Below, piece by piece: positions 35,914-46,142 of a stretch of 64,000 nucleotides of DNA; position 1 is the first letter of the stretch, and every line of letters starts with the position of its first letter. Source of the DNA: Ochrovirga pacifica (lineage in GTDB: Bacteria; Bacteroidota; Bacteroidia; Flavobacteriales; Flavobacteriaceae); assembly GCF_000220525.1 (NCBI RefSeq), contig NZ_AFPK01000029.1, positions 6 through 64,005 of the forward strand, read 5' to 3'. A model generated the notes under the pieces. The model saw nothing but the letters and a program-made list of their open reading frames with translations. It made no database searches and was not told the origin of the DNA. Made by a program: the position numbers and the translations under genes.

Positions 35914-37314
35914 ATGCGCAATAAGTATATCGATTTAATTAACCAAACTTTTGATTTTCCCCAAGAGGAATTTGACGTAAACGCACAAGGAGAATTGTCT
36001 TTTCATGGACTAGATCTTTCCGAATTGTTAGAAACACACGGAACTCCTTTAAAAATAACCTATTTGCCAAAAATTTCTGAAAATATTCAGAAGACAAAGG
36101 CTTGGTTTCAAAATGCTTTTGAAAAGTACAATTATCAAGGTCAGTATTTTTATTCTTACTGTACCAAAAGTTCTCACTTTAAGCACGTACTAGACGAAGC
36201 TTTGGAAAACAACATCCATATAGAAACCTCTTCTGCTTTTGATATTAACATTGTAAATGCCTTGCTAGAGAGCAAAAAAATAAACAAAGATACCTTTGTA
36301 ATTTGCAATGGGTTTAAAAGAGAACAATACATTAACAACATAAGTGACTTGATTAATAACAAGCACAAAAACTGTATTCCTATTATAGACAACTACGAGG
36401 AATTGTCTTTGCTAGAAGAACAAATAGACGAAGATTTTCAGGTAGGAATTAGAATTGCATCTGAAGAAGAACCTAAGTTTGAGTTTTATACCTCTCGTTT
36501 GGGAATTGGTTATAAAAACATTGTGCCTTTTTACAAAAGACAAATAGAGCATAACCCTAAGGTAAAGCTTAAAATGTTGCATTTTTTTATCAATACAGGA
36601 ATAAAAGACAATGCTTATTATTGGAACGAATTGCACAAGTGTCTTAAGGTATATACTTCTTTAAAAAAAATTTGCCCAGAACTTGACTCTCTGAACATTG
36701 GTGGAGGATTTCCTATTAAAACCTCTTTAGGATTTGAATACGATTACGAATACATGATAGACGAAATTGTATATCAAATACACACCGTATGTAATGATGC
36801 CAAGGTAGAAGTGCCCCATATTTTTACAGAATTCGGAAGTTTTACTGTAGGAGAAAGTGGTGCCAATTTTTACAAAGTATTATACCAAAAGCAACAAAAC
36901 GATCGCGAGTTGTGGAACATGATTGATTCTTCTTTTATTACCACACTACCAGATACATGGGCTATAAACAAACGTTTTATCTTACTACCTATCAACCGAT
37001 GGAACGATAATTACGAACGTGTTTTGCTAGGAGGTTTAACTTGTGATAGTGATGATTATTACAACTCCGAACAACACTCTAACGCTGTGTATTTGCCTGT
37101 ATATCATTCAGAAAAACCTTTATACATTGGTTTTTTTAATACAGGAGCATACCAAGAATCTATTGGAGGATTGGGAGGTTTGCAACACTGTTTAATTCCC
37201 CAACCCAAACAATTAATTATACAAAAAGATAAAGAAGGTAAACTAACAACAACCGTGTTTAGAGAAAAACAAACACATCAAGAATTTTTAAAAATATTAG
37301 GTTATGAAAACTAA
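35914..37314 (+). CDS. speA: Biosynthetic arginine decarboxylase (fold III, PLP)
   Basis: 466-residue PLP enzyme converting arginine to agmatine, the first step of polyamine synthesis. YSYCTKSSHF near residue 75 carries the PLP lysine, SLNIGGGFPIK is the glycine-rich phosphate-binding loop, FTEFGSFTVGESG is a conserved block and GGLTCDS contains the catalytic cysteine. It is shorter than the E. coli enzyme (about 630), as is common for this Bacteroidetes form. Its end overlaps the agmatinase-like gene by 11 bp, so the two are probably translationally coupled. Confidence 0.9.
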   Translation: MRNKYIDLINQTFDFPQEEFDVNAQGELSFHGLDLSELLETHGTPLKITYLPKISENIQKTKAWFQNAFEKYNYQGQYFYSYCTKSSHFKHVLDEALENNIHIETSSAFDINIVNALLESKKINKDTFVICNGFKREQYINNISDLINNKHKNCIPIIDNYEELSLLEEQIDEDFQVGIRIASEEEPKFEFYTSRLGIGYKNIVPFYKRQIEHNPKVKLKMLHFFINTGIKDNAYYWNELHKCLKVYTSLKKICPELDSLNIGGGFPIKTSLGFEYDYEYMIDEIVYQIHTVCNDAKVEVPHIFTEFGSFTVGESGANFYKVLYQKQQNDRELWNMIDSSFITTLPDTWAINKRFILLPINRWNDNYERVLLGGLTCDSDDYYNSEQHSNAVYLPVYHSEKPLYIGFFNTGAYQESIGGLGGLQHCLIPQPKQLIIQKDKEGKLTTTVFREKQTHQEFLKILGYEN

Positions 37315-38242
37315 TTATGCAGGAATCGCTAACGAGTATGCAAAAAAAGAAACTGCAAAAATTGTTCTAATCCCCGTTACTTATAATGGAACAACTACCT
37401 GGCAAACACAGGTAGACCAAGGTCCCGATGCTTTTTTAGAAGCATCGGAATACATGGAATTGTACGACATAGAAACGGATTCTGAAGCATATAAAAATGG
37501 TGTTTATATTTCAGAAAAAATTACAGAAAGTAGCAGTCCTCAAGCTGTAGTAGATCAGGTTTACGACCGTATTAAATCTTACTTAAACACCAACAAGTTT
37601 GTAACCGTTGTTGCAGGAGAACGCAGTACATCTATAGGTACTATTAAAGCTTTTAACGATCACTTTGAGAACTTAACCGTTCTTCAGTTCGATGCACATG
37701 CACACCTGAACAAATCGGTTAATGGAGAAAAAGTAAACAATGCCTGTGCAATGTATCACGCAAGTCAGGCTACCAATTTGGTACAGGTAGGAATTAGAAG
37801 TATGGCTCATATAGAAAAAACGGTTATTGATGATGACAAAGTTTTTTATGCCAACGATCTTGCCACAGACGACTATTGGATGGAGAATGCTTTAGAGATT
37901 ATGTCGGACAATGTGTTTATTTCTTTTGATTTAGACAGTTTAGACCCTTCTATTATGCCTTCTGTTGCCAACCCAGAACAAGGTGGTTTGTTTTGGTTTG
38001 AGACTTTAGAATTTTTATATAAAGTTTTTAACGAAAAGAACGTAGTTGGTTTCGATTTGGTTGGTTTGTGCCCCAACCCATACAACAAAGCACCTAATGC
38101 ATTAGCTGCAAGATTGTATTATAAAATGTTAAGTTATAAATTTGAAATGGAAGGTGAAGATGATGAATTAGGAATTAGTGAATCTGATTTTGCTTCTAAA
38201 GAAAATAAATTTGGGAAATTTCATGACGATTTGGATGCTTAA
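37304..38242 (+). CDS. Agmatinase-like ureohydrolase family protein with altered active site
   Basis: 312-residue arginase/agmatinase-fold protein, expected by position to turn agmatine into putrescine. However, three conserved motifs are changed. GGEHS is AGERS, so the metal histidine is Arg107. DAHxD is DAHAH, so the last metal aspartate is His134. The guanidinium-binding glutamate of the DIVELCP-type block is Gly254 (DLVGLCP). Asp130, His132, Asp209 and Asp211 remain (DLDSLDPS intact). It overlaps speA by 11 bp. It may be inactive, a regulator of SpeA, or an enzyme with another metal site. The acidic C-terminal tail (EMEGEDDELG) is extra. Confidence 0.8.
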   Translation: MKTNYAGIANEYAKKETAKIVLIPVTYNGTTTWQTQVDQGPDAFLEASEYMELYDIETDSEAYKNGVYISEKITESSSPQAVVDQVYDRIKSYLNTNKFVTVVAGERSTSIGTIKAFNDHFENLTVLQFDAHAHLNKSVNGEKVNNACAMYHASQATNLVQVGIRSMAHIEKTVIDDDKVFYANDLATDDYWMENALEIMSDNVFISFDLDSLDPSIMPSVANPEQGGLFWFETLEFLYKVFNEKNVVGFDLVGLCPNPYNKAPNALAARLYYKMLSYKFEMEGEDDELGISESDFASKENKFGKFHDDLDA

Positions 38243-38280
38243 TCCAACAATAGTTATGACTTAAAAAAATATCAAAGAGA

Positions 38281-38580
38281 ATGAAAAGAATTATAATTGA
38301 TCACACCAAGGTTACAGACGAAATTTTAAACATTATTATGGAGGAATACCCTGATGGTTACACCGATAGAGATGTTTTAAAATTTAAAAATCATAAGGGT
38401 GAAATGGTAGAAGCCTTAGAGATTAAACTAAACGACGATATCTATTTGGTAAAAGTAGGAACTAAGTTAGACAAAGCCATTGTAGAATTTAATGAAGATG
38501 ACGACAATGACGATAACGAACCTAGTGATGATATAGAGGTGGATGACGACAACCTATTGGACGAAGAAGACGAAAAATAA
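38281..38580 (+). CDS. Small acidic conserved hypothetical protein
   Basis: 99 residues with no signal or membrane segment. The first 70 residues are a compact alpha/beta stretch (IIIDHTKVTDEILNIIMEE...YLVKVGTKLDKAI). The last 30 are almost all Asp, Glu and Asn, a disordered acidic tail. I recognise no function. It is the third gene after speA, 38 bp downstream of the agmatinase-like gene, and ends 6 bp before a terminator stem, so it is probably cotranscribed. Confidence 0.7.
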   Translation: MKRIIIDHTKVTDEILNIIMEEYPDGYTDRDVLKFKNHKGEMVEALEIKLNDDIYLVKVGTKLDKAIVEFNEDDDNDDNEPSDDIEVDDDNLLDEEDEK

Positions 38581-38586
38581 TATAAC

Positions 38587-38613
38587 AAAACCTAGCTCAT
38601 TGAGCTAGGTTTT
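38587..38613 (+). terminator. Bidirectional terminator between speA operon and folE
   Basis: AAAACCTAGCTCA and TGAGCTAGGTTTT pair almost perfectly around one central base, followed by TGTTTTTT on the plus strand and T-rich sequence on the minus strand. It serves both converging units. Confidence 0.85.
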
Positions 38614-38647
38614 GTTTTTTATAATAATAAAAAGCAGTATTAGTGTA

Positions 38648-39334
38648 CTAAAACTTGGTTTCTAACTTAACGTAGTCTCTAAACTCCTTTTGTCTATTTA
38701 TGTCTTTAAAAGCCCCTCCAAACTCTGCGGTTACAGTAGAACTTTCAATGTCTTTTACTCCTCTAGAGTTTACACACAAATGCTTGGCATCAATAATACA
38801 AGCAACGTCATCTGTACCCAAAGCTTCTTGTAACGCTTTTACAATTTGTCTTGTTAAACGTTCTTGTACTTGAGGCCTTTTAGCGTAATAATCTACAATC
38901 CTATTCATCTTAGACAATCCAACTACAGTACCTTTAGAAATATAAGCAACATGAGCTCTACCAACTATAGGCAAAAAGTGATGCTCGCATGTAGAATAAA
39001 CAACAATGTTTTTTTCTACCAACATTTCTCCGTACTGGTAATTGTTTTGAAAAGTAGACAAATTAGGTTTTGTTTCTGGTAACAAACCTCCAAAAAGCTC
39101 TTTTACATATGCTTTGGCAACTCTTTTAGGAGTTCCTTTTAAGCTATCATCTTCCAAATCTAAACCTAACGTTTCCATTATCTCTTTAACGTTGTGCTGT
39201 ATTTTGGCTATTTTTTCGTCTACAGATAACTCAAATGCATCTTCGCGCATAGGTGTGCGAGTTACATCTCCTATATGGTTATCTCCTATTTCATCTATTT
39301 CGTCGTAGTTCATTATGTCAATTTCTTGGGACAT
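38648..39334 (-). CDS. folE: GTP cyclohydrolase I
   Basis: 228-residue cytoplasmic enzyme making dihydroneopterin triphosphate from GTP, the first step to folate and pterins. STCEHHFLPIVGRAHVAYI holds the zinc-binding Cys-His pair, and KHLCVNSRGV holds the second zinc cysteine. GLSKMNRIVDYYAKRPQVQERL is the usual core helix. Length is normal, with a short acidic N-terminal extension. It lies 28 bp downstream of hisS but has its own TAAATTTG box, so it may be transcribed separately. Confidence 0.95.
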   Translation of the reverse strand: MSQEIDIMNYDEIDEIGDNHIGDVTRTPMREDAFELSVDEKIAKIQHNVKEIMETLGLDLEDDSLKGTPKRVAKAYVKELFGGLLPETKPNLSTFQNNYQYGEMLVEKNIVVYSTCEHHFLPIVGRAHVAYISKGTVVGLSKMNRIVDYYAKRPQVQERLTRQIVKALQEALGTDDVACIIDAKHLCVNSRGVKDIESSTVTAEFGGAFKDINRQKEFRDYVKLETKF

Positions 39335-39354
39335 ATTTATAAAATTATAAGCTG

Positions 39355-39362
39355 CAAATTTA
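39355..39362 (-). promoter_or_regulatory. Putative -7 box of folE
   Basis: The minus strand reads TAAATTTG, a full TAnnTTTG match 20 bp before the folE ATG, next to the hisS stop codon. Confidence 0.45.
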
Positions 39363-40736
39363 CTAATTTATTATCACTTTAGATAATTCTTTCAACTCAC
39401 AAGACTGTTGTTCTCCTGATTCCATGTTCTTTAGGGTAAATATCCCTTGTTCCATTTCTTGTTCTCCTACCAATACCACAAACGGAATGGCTCGTTTGTT
39501 TGCATACATCATCTGTTTTTTCATCTTGGCAGCACTTGGGTACAATTCTGCTTTTATACCTGATGCTCTTAATTGTTTGATAGCTTTGGTCGCATACAAA
39601 GCTTCATCATTACCAAAATTGATAAATAAAACATCTGGCCTCGGCAAAGCTACTTTTTCAAACAAGTGAAGCTCTTCTAGTACCAAATAAATTCTATCCA
39701 ATCCAAAAGAAATTCCTACTCCACTCATATCTTTTAAACCAAAGATTCCCGTTAAATCATCGTAACGACCTCCACCTCCAATGGATCCCATTTTTACACC
39801 TTCTGGAGCAGCTACTTCAAAAATTGCTCCTGTGTAGTAGTTCAATCCTCTTGCCAAAGTTACATCCAAAGTAAGGTTGGCTGATTGCAATCCTAGCGTT
39901 TCTATGTTATCTATAATGAATCTTAATTCTTCTACTCCTTTGCTTCCTTCCTCAGAACTTGCTAGCATGTTGGCTAATTGAGTTAGTTTTTCTTGGTTGC
40001 TTCCTGTAAAACTAAACAAAGGTGCTACTTTTTCTATGGCCTCTTCAGAAATACCTTTGGTTATCATTTCCTTAGTAACCCCTTCTTTGCCTATTTTATC
40101 TAATTTATCTAAGGCTACAGTAAAATCAATCAATTTATCGCTAGCACCTATTATTTCTGCTATTCCTGATAAGATTTTACGATTGTTCATTTTTACAGTT
40201 ACTCCTTTTAGGCCTAATTTGGTAAAAACGGTATCGTACAATTGTACAAAATCTATTTCTTGCCATAAAGAATCGCTCCCTACAACGTCGGCATCGCATT
40301 GATAAAATTCTCTAAATCTTCCTTTTTGTGGTCGATCGGCTCTCCATACAGGCTGAATTTGATATCTCTTAAACGGAAATTCAATTTCATTTTGATGTTG
40401 TACCACATAACGAGCAAAAGGCACTGTTAAATCATAACGCAAGGCTTTTTCGGAAATAGAAGTCGTTAATTTTTGGCTGTCTTTTGCCTCTAATGCTTGT
40501 GCATTTGCTTTACTTAAATAATCTCCTGAATTTAGGATTTTAAATATCAAACGATCTCCTTCTTCTCCGTACTTTCCCATTAAGGTTTGTAGGTTTTCAA
40601 AAGAGGGAGTTTCTATAGGTTGAAATCCAAATGTTTGGAATACATTTTTTATGGTAGAGAATATATAATCTCTTTTTGCTACTTCTACAGGAGAAAAATC
40701 TCTTGTTCCCTTAGGAACACTCGGTTTTTGTGCCAT
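39363..40736 (-). CDS. hisS: Histidyl-tRNA synthetase
   Basis: 457-residue class II aminoacyl-tRNA synthetase that charges tRNA-His. Class motifs are visible: motif 2 in [22 protein letters not shown], the histidine loop [12 protein letters not shown], and motif 3 in [11 protein letters not shown]. The C-terminal anticodon-binding domain covers about 365-457. Length matches the family. The promoter box lies 27 bp upstream. No odd residues were noticed. Confidence 0.96.
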   Translation of the reverse strand: MAQKPSVPKGTRDFSPVEVAKRDYIFSTIKNVFQTFGFQPIETPSFENLQTLMGKYGEEGDRLIFKILNSGDYLSKANAQALEAKDSQKLTTSISEKALRYDLTVPFARYVVQHQNEIEFPFKRYQIQPVWRADRPQKGRFREFYQCDADVVGSDSLWQEIDFVQLYDTVFTKLGLKGVTVKMNNRKILSGIAEIIGASDKLIDFTVALDKLDKIGKEGVTKEMITKGISEEAIEKVAPLFSFTGSNQEKLTQLANMLASSEEGSKGVEELRFIIDNIETLGLQSANLTLDVTLARGLNYYTGAIFEVAAPEGVKMGSIGGGGRYDDLTGIFGLKDMSGVGISFGLDRIYLVLEELHLFEKVALPRPDVLFINFGNDEALYATKAIKQLRASGIKAELYPSAAKMKKQMMYANKRAIPFVVLVGEQEMEQGIFTLKNMESGEQQSCELKELSKVIIN

Positions 40737-40762
40737 ATGCTTGCCCTATTTTTTTGGAAGCA

Positions 40763-40770
40763 CAAATATA
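40763..40770 (-). promoter_or_regulatory. Putative -7 box of hisS
   Basis: The minus strand reads TATATTTG, a full consensus match 26 bp before the start codon. Confidence 0.5.
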
Positions 40771-40994
40771 CGGAAAGTGTTTAAGTAATTGGCTATTTGC
40801 CGTTAAGCTATTTGCTTTTCCTAAATTCTAACCTTTTTCTTAAAAGATACTTTAGAATTCCTTAGAAAAACATCATCTGATACTAATTATTACACCTACT
40901 GTGTGCCTGTTGTTAGTGATATTAGACAAGTTAAAATTGTTTTTTGTAGAAAAATGTATTAGAGTTTATAAAAAATGTAACAAATCTGACAAAA

Positions 40995-41019
40995 AACGGC
41001 CACCCAATAGGCAGCCGTT
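40995..41019 (-). terminator. Terminator of nrdA
   Basis: AACGGC pairs with GCCGTT, extended by an inner GCC/GGT helix, and is followed by six T on the minus strand, 13 bp past the nrdA stop codon. Confidence 0.75.
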
Positions 41020-41031
41020 GATTTTGTTTTC

Positions 41032-43413
41032 TTAAGATCCACACATTTCACAATCGTCTGGATTTTCTTTAGATTGTAACATCATGGCTTTAAACTCTTC
41101 AGTACTCATTGGTTTGTCTTCTTGTTTTTTATCGTTAGACAAAGTAAATTTAATCGCATTTACAGCCGATTTAGTCCTTAAATAATACATTCCTGTTTTT
41201 AATCCTGATTTCCATGCATAAAAGTGCATTGAAGTCAACTTAGAATAGTTAGGACTTTCCATAAACAAGTTTAACGACTGAGATTGGTCTATAAAATATC
41301 CTCTTTGACGAGACATATCAATAATGTCTTTCATACTTAACTCCCAAACCGTTTTGTACAATTCTTTTAAGTCTGCTGGAATTCCCTCGATGTGTTGAAT
41401 AGAACCATTAGCTCTCATCAACTCCTCTTTTAGGTCGTTATTCCACAAGCCTAATTCTACCAAGTCTTCTAACAAGTGTTTGTTTACCACAATAAATTCT
41501 CCAGACAAAACTCTACGTGTATAAATATTAGAAGTGTAAGGTTCAAAAGCTTCGTTATTTCCTAATATTTGAGAAGTTGATGCGGTTGGCATTGGTGCCA
41601 CCAATAAAGAGTTACGCACTCCGTTTTTCTTAACTTGTTCTCTTAATGTTGCCCAATCCCAACGTCCACTTAATTCTTCATCTTTTACCCCCCATAAGTT
41701 GAACTGGAACTCTCCTTGAGACATTGGAGAGCCTTCAAAGGTTGAATACGCTCCTTTTTTGGATGCTATTTCCATAGAAGATTCAACCGCAGCAAAATAC
41801 AAAGTTTCAAAAATATCTTTGTTCAATGCTTTGGCTTCATCAGAAGTAAAAGGCAAACGTAACATGATAAAAGCATCGGCTAACCCTTGAATTCCTAATC
41901 CTACCGGACGATGTCTCATGTTTGAATTTTCTGCTTCTTTTACAGGGTAATAATTTCTATCGATAACCGTATCTAAGTTGCGAGTTACTTTTTTAACTAC
42001 TTTGTATAGCTTATCGTGATTAAAGTATTTTTCTCCTTTGTTATTGGTTTCTACAAACATAGGGATGGCAATAGAAGCCAAGTTACATACAGCTACTTCA
42101 TCCTTAGCAGTGTACTCCATAATCTCGGTACACAAGTTAGAAGAACGAATAACTCCTAAGTTTTTTTGGTTTGATTTACGGTTGGCTGCATCTTTATACA
42201 ACATGTATGGATTTCCAGTTTCTATTTGTGCTTCTAAAACTTTTTCCCACAACTCACGTGCTTTGATGGTTTTGCGACCTTTTCCTTGTGCTTCGTATTG
42301 GGTATATAAAGCCTCAAACTCTTCTCCATAAGTATCGTATAGTCCTGGACATTCGTTAGGACACATCAAAGTCCAATCTCCGTTTTCTTCTACGCGTTTC
42401 ATAAACAAGTCCGAAATCCATAATGCTAAAAATAAATCTCTAGCTCGTTTTTCTTCTGCTCCTGTGTTTTTTCTTAAGTCTAAGAAATCAAAAATATCAG
42501 CATGCCAAGGTTCTATATAAATAGCAAAAGATCCTTTACGTTTTCCTCCTCCTTGATCTACGTAACGAGCCGTATCGTTGTACACCTTAAGCATTGGAAT
42601 AATTCCGTTAGAGGTTCCGTTGGTTCCTCTTATGTACGATCCTGTTGCACGAATGTTGTGTATAGACAACCCAATTCCTCCTGCTGATTGAGAAATTTTT
42701 GCAGTTTGTTTTAACGTATCGTAAATTCCGTCAATACTATCATCTTGCATTTGTAATAAAAAACAAGAAGACATTTGTGGTTTTGGAGTTCCTGAGTTAA
42801 ACAATGTAGGCGTAGCATGTGTAAAGAATTTTTTACTCATTAAGTTGTACGTTTCTATAGCCTCTTCTATATCGTTTAAATGGATCCCTACCGCAACACG
42901 CATTAACATATGCTGTGGACGTTCTGCTATCTTTCCATTTATTTTTAGCAAGTACGAACGCTCTAATGTTTTAAAACCAAAAAAGTCGTAGTTAAAATCT
43001 CTATCATATACAATGGCAGAATCTAGCAAAGCAGCGTTGTCTTGAATCACCTTGTATACTTCATCAGACAACAAAGGAGATTCTAAACCTGTACGTGGAT
43101 TTACATACCCGTACAACTCACTCATTGTTTTAGAGAATGATTTTTTTGTGTTTTTATGTAAGTTAGATACTGAAATCCTTGCTGCTAATTTTGCGTAATC
43201 AGGATGTGCTGTAGTCATGGTTGCTGCAATTTCTGCAGCTAAATTGTCTAATTCTGATGTTGTTACACCATCGTACAACCCTTCAATAACCCTCATGGCA
43301 ACTTTTACAGGATCTACTATTGGATTCAATCCATAACAAATTTTTCTAATTCTAGCCGTGATTTTATCAAACATCACCGACTCTTTGTGTCCATCTCTTT
43401 TTATTACGTACAT
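41032..43413 (-). CDS. nrdA: Ribonucleoside-diphosphate reductase, alpha subunit (class Ia)
   Basis: 793-residue catalytic subunit that reduces ribonucleotides to deoxyribonucleotides. An ATP-cone domain opens the protein ([17 protein letters not shown]). SSCFLLQM has the first redox cysteine. [11 protein letters not shown] carries the active-site cysteine block, and the tail ends in CEMCGS, the C-terminal redox pair. The ATP cone suggests dATP feedback control. It lies 99 bp downstream of nrdB in the same direction with a hairpin between them; the beta-before-alpha order is the reverse of E. coli. Confidence 0.95.
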   Translation of the reverse strand: MYVIKRDGHKESVMFDKITARIRKICYGLNPIVDPVKVAMRVIEGLYDGVTTSELDNLAAEIAATMTTAHPDYAKLAARISVSNLHKNTKKSFSKTMSELYGYVNPRTGLESPLLSDEVYKVIQDNAALLDSAIVYDRDFNYDFFGFKTLERSYLLKINGKIAERPQHMLMRVAVGIHLNDIEEAIETYNLMSKKFFTHATPTLFNSGTPKPQMSSCFLLQMQDDSIDGIYDTLKQTAKISQSAGGIGLSIHNIRATGSYIRGTNGTSNGIIPMLKVYNDTARYVDQGGGKRKGSFAIYIEPWHADIFDFLDLRKNTGAEEKRARDLFLALWISDLFMKRVEENGDWTLMCPNECPGLYDTYGEEFEALYTQYEAQGKGRKTIKARELWEKVLEAQIETGNPYMLYKDAANRKSNQKNLGVIRSSNLCTEIMEYTAKDEVAVCNLASIAIPMFVETNNKGEKYFNHDKLYKVVKKVTRNLDTVIDRNYYPVKEAENSNMRHRPVGLGIQGLADAFIMLRLPFTSDEAKALNKDIFETLYFAAVESSMEIASKKGAYSTFEGSPMSQGEFQFNLWGVKDEELSGRWDWATLREQVKKNGVRNSLLVAPMPTASTSQILGNNEAFEPYTSNIYTRRVLSGEFIVVNKHLLEDLVELGLWNNDLKEELMRANGSIQHIEGIPADLKELYKTVWELSMKDIIDMSRQRGYFIDQSQSLNLFMESPNYSKLTSMHFYAWKSGLKTGMYYLRTKSAVNAIKFTLSNDKKQEDKPMSTEEFKAMMLQSKENPDDCEMCGS

Positions 43414-43453
43414 AAGCCTAAGGTTTTATTGTTTAAAAGGGTGTAGCATCCTA

Positions 43454-43476
43454 ACGACCTTGGTTTTCCAAGTCGT
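43454..43476 (-). other. Hairpin between nrdB and nrdA
   Basis: ACGACCTTGG, a TTTT loop and CCAAGTCGT, with one bulged base. No T tract follows on the minus strand, so an mRNA-stability or partial-attenuation element is likelier than a full terminator. Confidence 0.4.
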
Positions 43477-43512
43477 CACAAAAACTACAAGTTTGTTCTT
43501 TGTTGTTTTTAT

Positions 43513-44484
43513 TTAGAAATCAGCATCGAAACTAATTTCTCCTGTACCTCCAGATTTTACTCCTGCTTTTTGATAATCGGATACTCTTTTCTCGAAAAAG
43601 TTAGTTTTTCCTTCTAACGAAATCATATCCATAAAGTCAAATGGGTTGGTTGAATTGTATACTTTATCACAACCAAACTCTACCAACAATCTATCGGTTA
43701 CAAATTCTAGATATTGGGTCATTAATTTGGCATTCATTCCAATTAAGCTTACCGGTAAAGATTCTGTAATAAATACTTTTTCTATATCTAATGCATTGGT
43801 AATAATTTCGGTAATACGTTCTTTAGGTACTTTGTTTATAATATGGTTGTTGTGCAGATGTACAGCAAAATCACAATGCAATCCTTCGTCACGAGAAATC
43901 AACTCGTTAGAGAAAGTCAATCCTGGTAACAATCCACGTTTTTTCATCCAGAAAATAGCACAGAAACTTCCTGAGAAGAAAATTCCTTCTACAGCTGCAA
44001 ATGCAATTAATCGCTCTGCAAAAGATTCGGATTCTATCCATTTTAAAGCCCAATCTGCTTTTAATTTAATTGCAGGAAAGTGCTCTATCGCTTTGAATAA
44101 TTTATTTTTTTCTTCTTCGTTTTTAACATAGGTATCAATCAATAAAGAATATACTTCTGAGTGAATATTCTCCATCATAATTTGAAAACCGTAAAAGAAT
44201 TTAGCTTCAGCGTATTGTACCTCTGTCACAAAATTTTCTGCTAAGTTTTCGTTTACGATTCCATCAGAAGCAGCAAAAAACGCTAAAATATGTTTGATAA
44301 AGTAACGTTCGTCATCATTCAATTTATTTTCCCAATCGCTAATATCTTGGTGTAGGTCAATCTCTTCAGCTGTCCAAATACTTGCTTCTTGTTTTTTATA
44401 CCATTCCCAAATATCTTGATGTTTGATAGGAAATATAACAAATCTATTTGGATCCTCTTGTAAAATTGGTTCAACTTGAGACAT
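43513..44484 (-). CDS. nrdB: Ribonucleoside-diphosphate reductase, beta subunit
   Basis: 323-residue diiron subunit that supplies the radical for NrdA. Metal ligands are in [37 protein letters not shown] (Glu and His) and [13 protein letters not shown]. The tyrosine next to the second cluster (HSEVYSLLI) fits the radical tyrosine of class Ia proteins. Length is shorter than E. coli NrdB (376), as in many Bacteroidetes. It heads the nrdBA transcript; the 248-bp upstream gap contains a DnaA-box-like TTTTCCACA. Confidence 0.94.
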   Translation of the reverse strand: MSQVEPILQEDPNRFVIFPIKHQDIWEWYKKQEASIWTAEEIDLHQDISDWENKLNDDERYFIKHILAFFAASDGIVNENLAENFVTEVQYAEAKFFYGFQIMMENIHSEVYSLLIDTYVKNEEEKNKLFKAIEHFPAIKLKADWALKWIESESFAERLIAFAAVEGIFFSGSFCAIFWMKKRGLLPGLTFSNELISRDEGLHCDFAVHLHNNHIINKVPKERITEIITNALDIEKVFITESLPVSLIGMNAKLMTQYLEFVTDRLLVEFGCDKVYNSTNPFDFMDMISLEGKTNFFEKRVSDYQKAGVKSGGTGEISFDADF

Positions 44485-44564
44485 ATTTTAGTTCTATTTT
44501 TTTGTTAAAGGGATTTTTTGAGATAACAAAGATTGTAAAAATTTATGTTGAATGAAAGAACTAC

Positions 44565-44573
44565 TTTTCCACA
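44565..44573 (+). promoter_or_regulatory. DnaA-box-like 9-mer upstream of nrdB
   Basis: TTTTCCACA differs from the TTATCCACA DnaA box at one position and lies 81 bp upstream of nrdB. A single near match in AT-rich DNA is weak evidence. Confidence 0.2.
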
Positions 44574-44680
44574 AAAACTAAAAGTTCTCAACAATTACAA
44601 TTGCAAACAATTTTCATAACAAAAAACAAAATATTAATTATCAACTACTTATATTTATAACAATTCTAAACAAAAAACAA

Positions 44681-44705
44681 AAACACCCTTTACAAAAGGG
44701 TGTTT
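44681..44705 (-). terminator. Terminator of the DUF3109 gene
   Basis: A perfect 11-bp stem (AAACACCCTTT / AAAGGGTGTTT) with a 3-nt loop, followed by TTGTTTTTTG on the minus strand, 28 bp past the stop codon. Confidence 0.85.
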
Positions 44706-44732
44706 ACAAGTTCTACATGCTGTTTTACTTTT

Positions 44733-45323
44733 TTAAAAGTCTGTTTTTCCTTTTTGCTTTTTCCACTCTTCGGCAACTTTCTCTAATTCCATATACCAAT
44801 TTTCTCCAAACTTTAAAATCAGTGCATTTTTCAGAAATTTGTACACAGGAACTTGTAATTCTTTTCCTAAACTACAGGCATCATCACAAATATCCCAATG
44901 ATGGTAATTGACCGAAGAAAATTCTGAATAATCTTGAACTCTTACTGGATATAAGTGACAAGAAATTGGTTTTTTCCAATCAATCAACCCTTGATTATAT
45001 GCTTGTTCTATTCCACAAGAAGTAACTCCTTTCTCATCAAATGTTACAAAAGCACATTCTTTGTGATTAACCAAAGTTGTTTCGTGTTCTCCAAAAGGAG
45101 AAGTTGTATAAGTTCCTTGTTCTTCAATAGCTTGAATTCCTTCGGGTCTAAGCAAATGTTTTATTTTTGGATAAACTTCTTTCAACGTATCAATTTCTTC
45201 ATCCAACACGGGAGCTCCAGCATCTCCAGCTACACAACACTCTCCTTTACAAGCAGAAATATTACAAACAAATTCATTTTCTAATATTTCTTCTGATACT
45301 AATGTTTTACCTATTTGAAACAT
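44733..45323 (-). CDS. DUF3109 family protein
   Basis: 196-residue cytoplasmic protein with many cysteines: CNISACKGECC near residue 18, then CGIE, CHLYPVR and CDDACSLG. The pattern suggests a bound metal or iron-sulfur cluster. The whole length matches the DUF3109 family found in Bacteroidetes; its function is not known. It is a single gene flanked by terminators on both sides. Confidence 0.85.
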   Translation of the reverse strand: MFQIGKTLVSEEILENEFVCNISACKGECCVAGDAGAPVLDEEIDTLKEVYPKIKHLLRPEGIQAIEEQGTYTTSPFGEHETTLVNHKECAFVTFDEKGVTSCGIEQAYNQGLIDWKKPISCHLYPVRVQDYSEFSSVNYHHWDICDDACSLGKELQVPVYKFLKNALILKFGENWYMELEKVAEEWKKQKGKTDF

Positions 45324-45340
45324 ACTTTTTTTAGATAAAA

Positions 45341-45363
45341 AAAGAGCCCAAAAAAGGCTCTTT
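45341..45363 (-). terminator. Terminator of the DUF4271-hemD operon
   Basis: AAAGAGCC and GGCTCTTT with a 7-nt loop, then TTTTT on the minus strand, 23 bp past the hemD stop codon. Confidence 0.85.
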
Positions 45364-45385
45364 ATATATTTTACAATGGATAAAT

Positions 45386-46135
45386 TTATTTTTTATTTAC
45401 CTCTTTTATGTATTTTTCTAGAGCCATTGTCATAGAAGGTGTTTCTGGCGATGGTGCAGAAATATCTACTTTTAAACCGGCTTCGGTAGCAGCTTGTACA
45501 GTAGAGTTTCCGTAGGCTGCAATTCTTGTATTATTTTGTTCAAATTCAGGAAAGTTTTTAAACAATGATTGAATTCCTGAAGGACTAAAAAACACTAATA
45601 CGTCGTAAAAAACGTCTTTTAAATCTGACAAATCGCTAGTTACGGTTCGGTACAAATTAACTCTTGTCCACTCTAAGTTCAAAGTATCCAAAGAACTTGG
45701 GATTAAATCTTTTAACTTGTCTGAAGAAGGTAACAAAAACTTCTCTGTCTTGTGTTTTTTGATAACTTCACACAATTCTGGAAATGTTCTTTTACCTACA
45801 TAAATTTTACGTTTTCTGTACACCACATACTTTTGCAAATAGTAAGCAACGGCTTCTGACTGACAAAAATACTTTAGTTCGTTAGGAACTTTGTATCTCA
45901 TTTCTTCTGCAATCCTGAAGAAATGATCTACCGCATTTCTACTGGTAAGAATAATTGCTGAAAACTTACTCAAATCCACTTTTTGGTTACGTACTTCTCT
46001 TACCGTTAAACCTTCTACATGAATGAAAGACCTAAAGTCTACTTTCACTTTTTGTTTTTCTGATAAGATTGTAAATGGGGATTGTTGATCGCTTTTAGGC
46101 TCTGGTTGTGAAACTAATATTGTTTTTACTTTCAT
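45386..46135 (-). CDS. hemD: Uroporphyrinogen-III synthase
   Basis: 249-residue HemD-family protein that closes hydroxymethylbilane to uroporphyrinogen III in heme synthesis. The two-lobed HemD pattern is visible: IILTSRNAVDHFF in the first lobe, and VLVFFSPSGIQSLFKNF and RIAAYGNSTVQAATEAGLKVDI in the second. Sequence conservation in this family is low, so the call rests on these blocks. It lies 7 bp downstream of the DUF4271 gene and is followed by a terminator. Confidence 0.88.
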   Translation of the reverse strand: MKVKTILVSQPEPKSDQQSPFTILSEKQKVKVDFRSFIHVEGLTVREVRNQKVDLSKFSAIILTSRNAVDHFFRIAEEMRYKVPNELKYFCQSEAVAYYLQKYVVYRKRKIYVGKRTFPELCEVIKKHKTEKFLLPSSDKLKDLIPSSLDTLNLEWTRVNLYRTVTSDLSDLKDVFYDVLVFFSPSGIQSLFKNFPEFEQNNTRIAAYGNSTVQAATEAGLKVDISAPSPETPSMTMALEKYIKEVNKK

Positions 46136-46142
46136 CTTTTTC

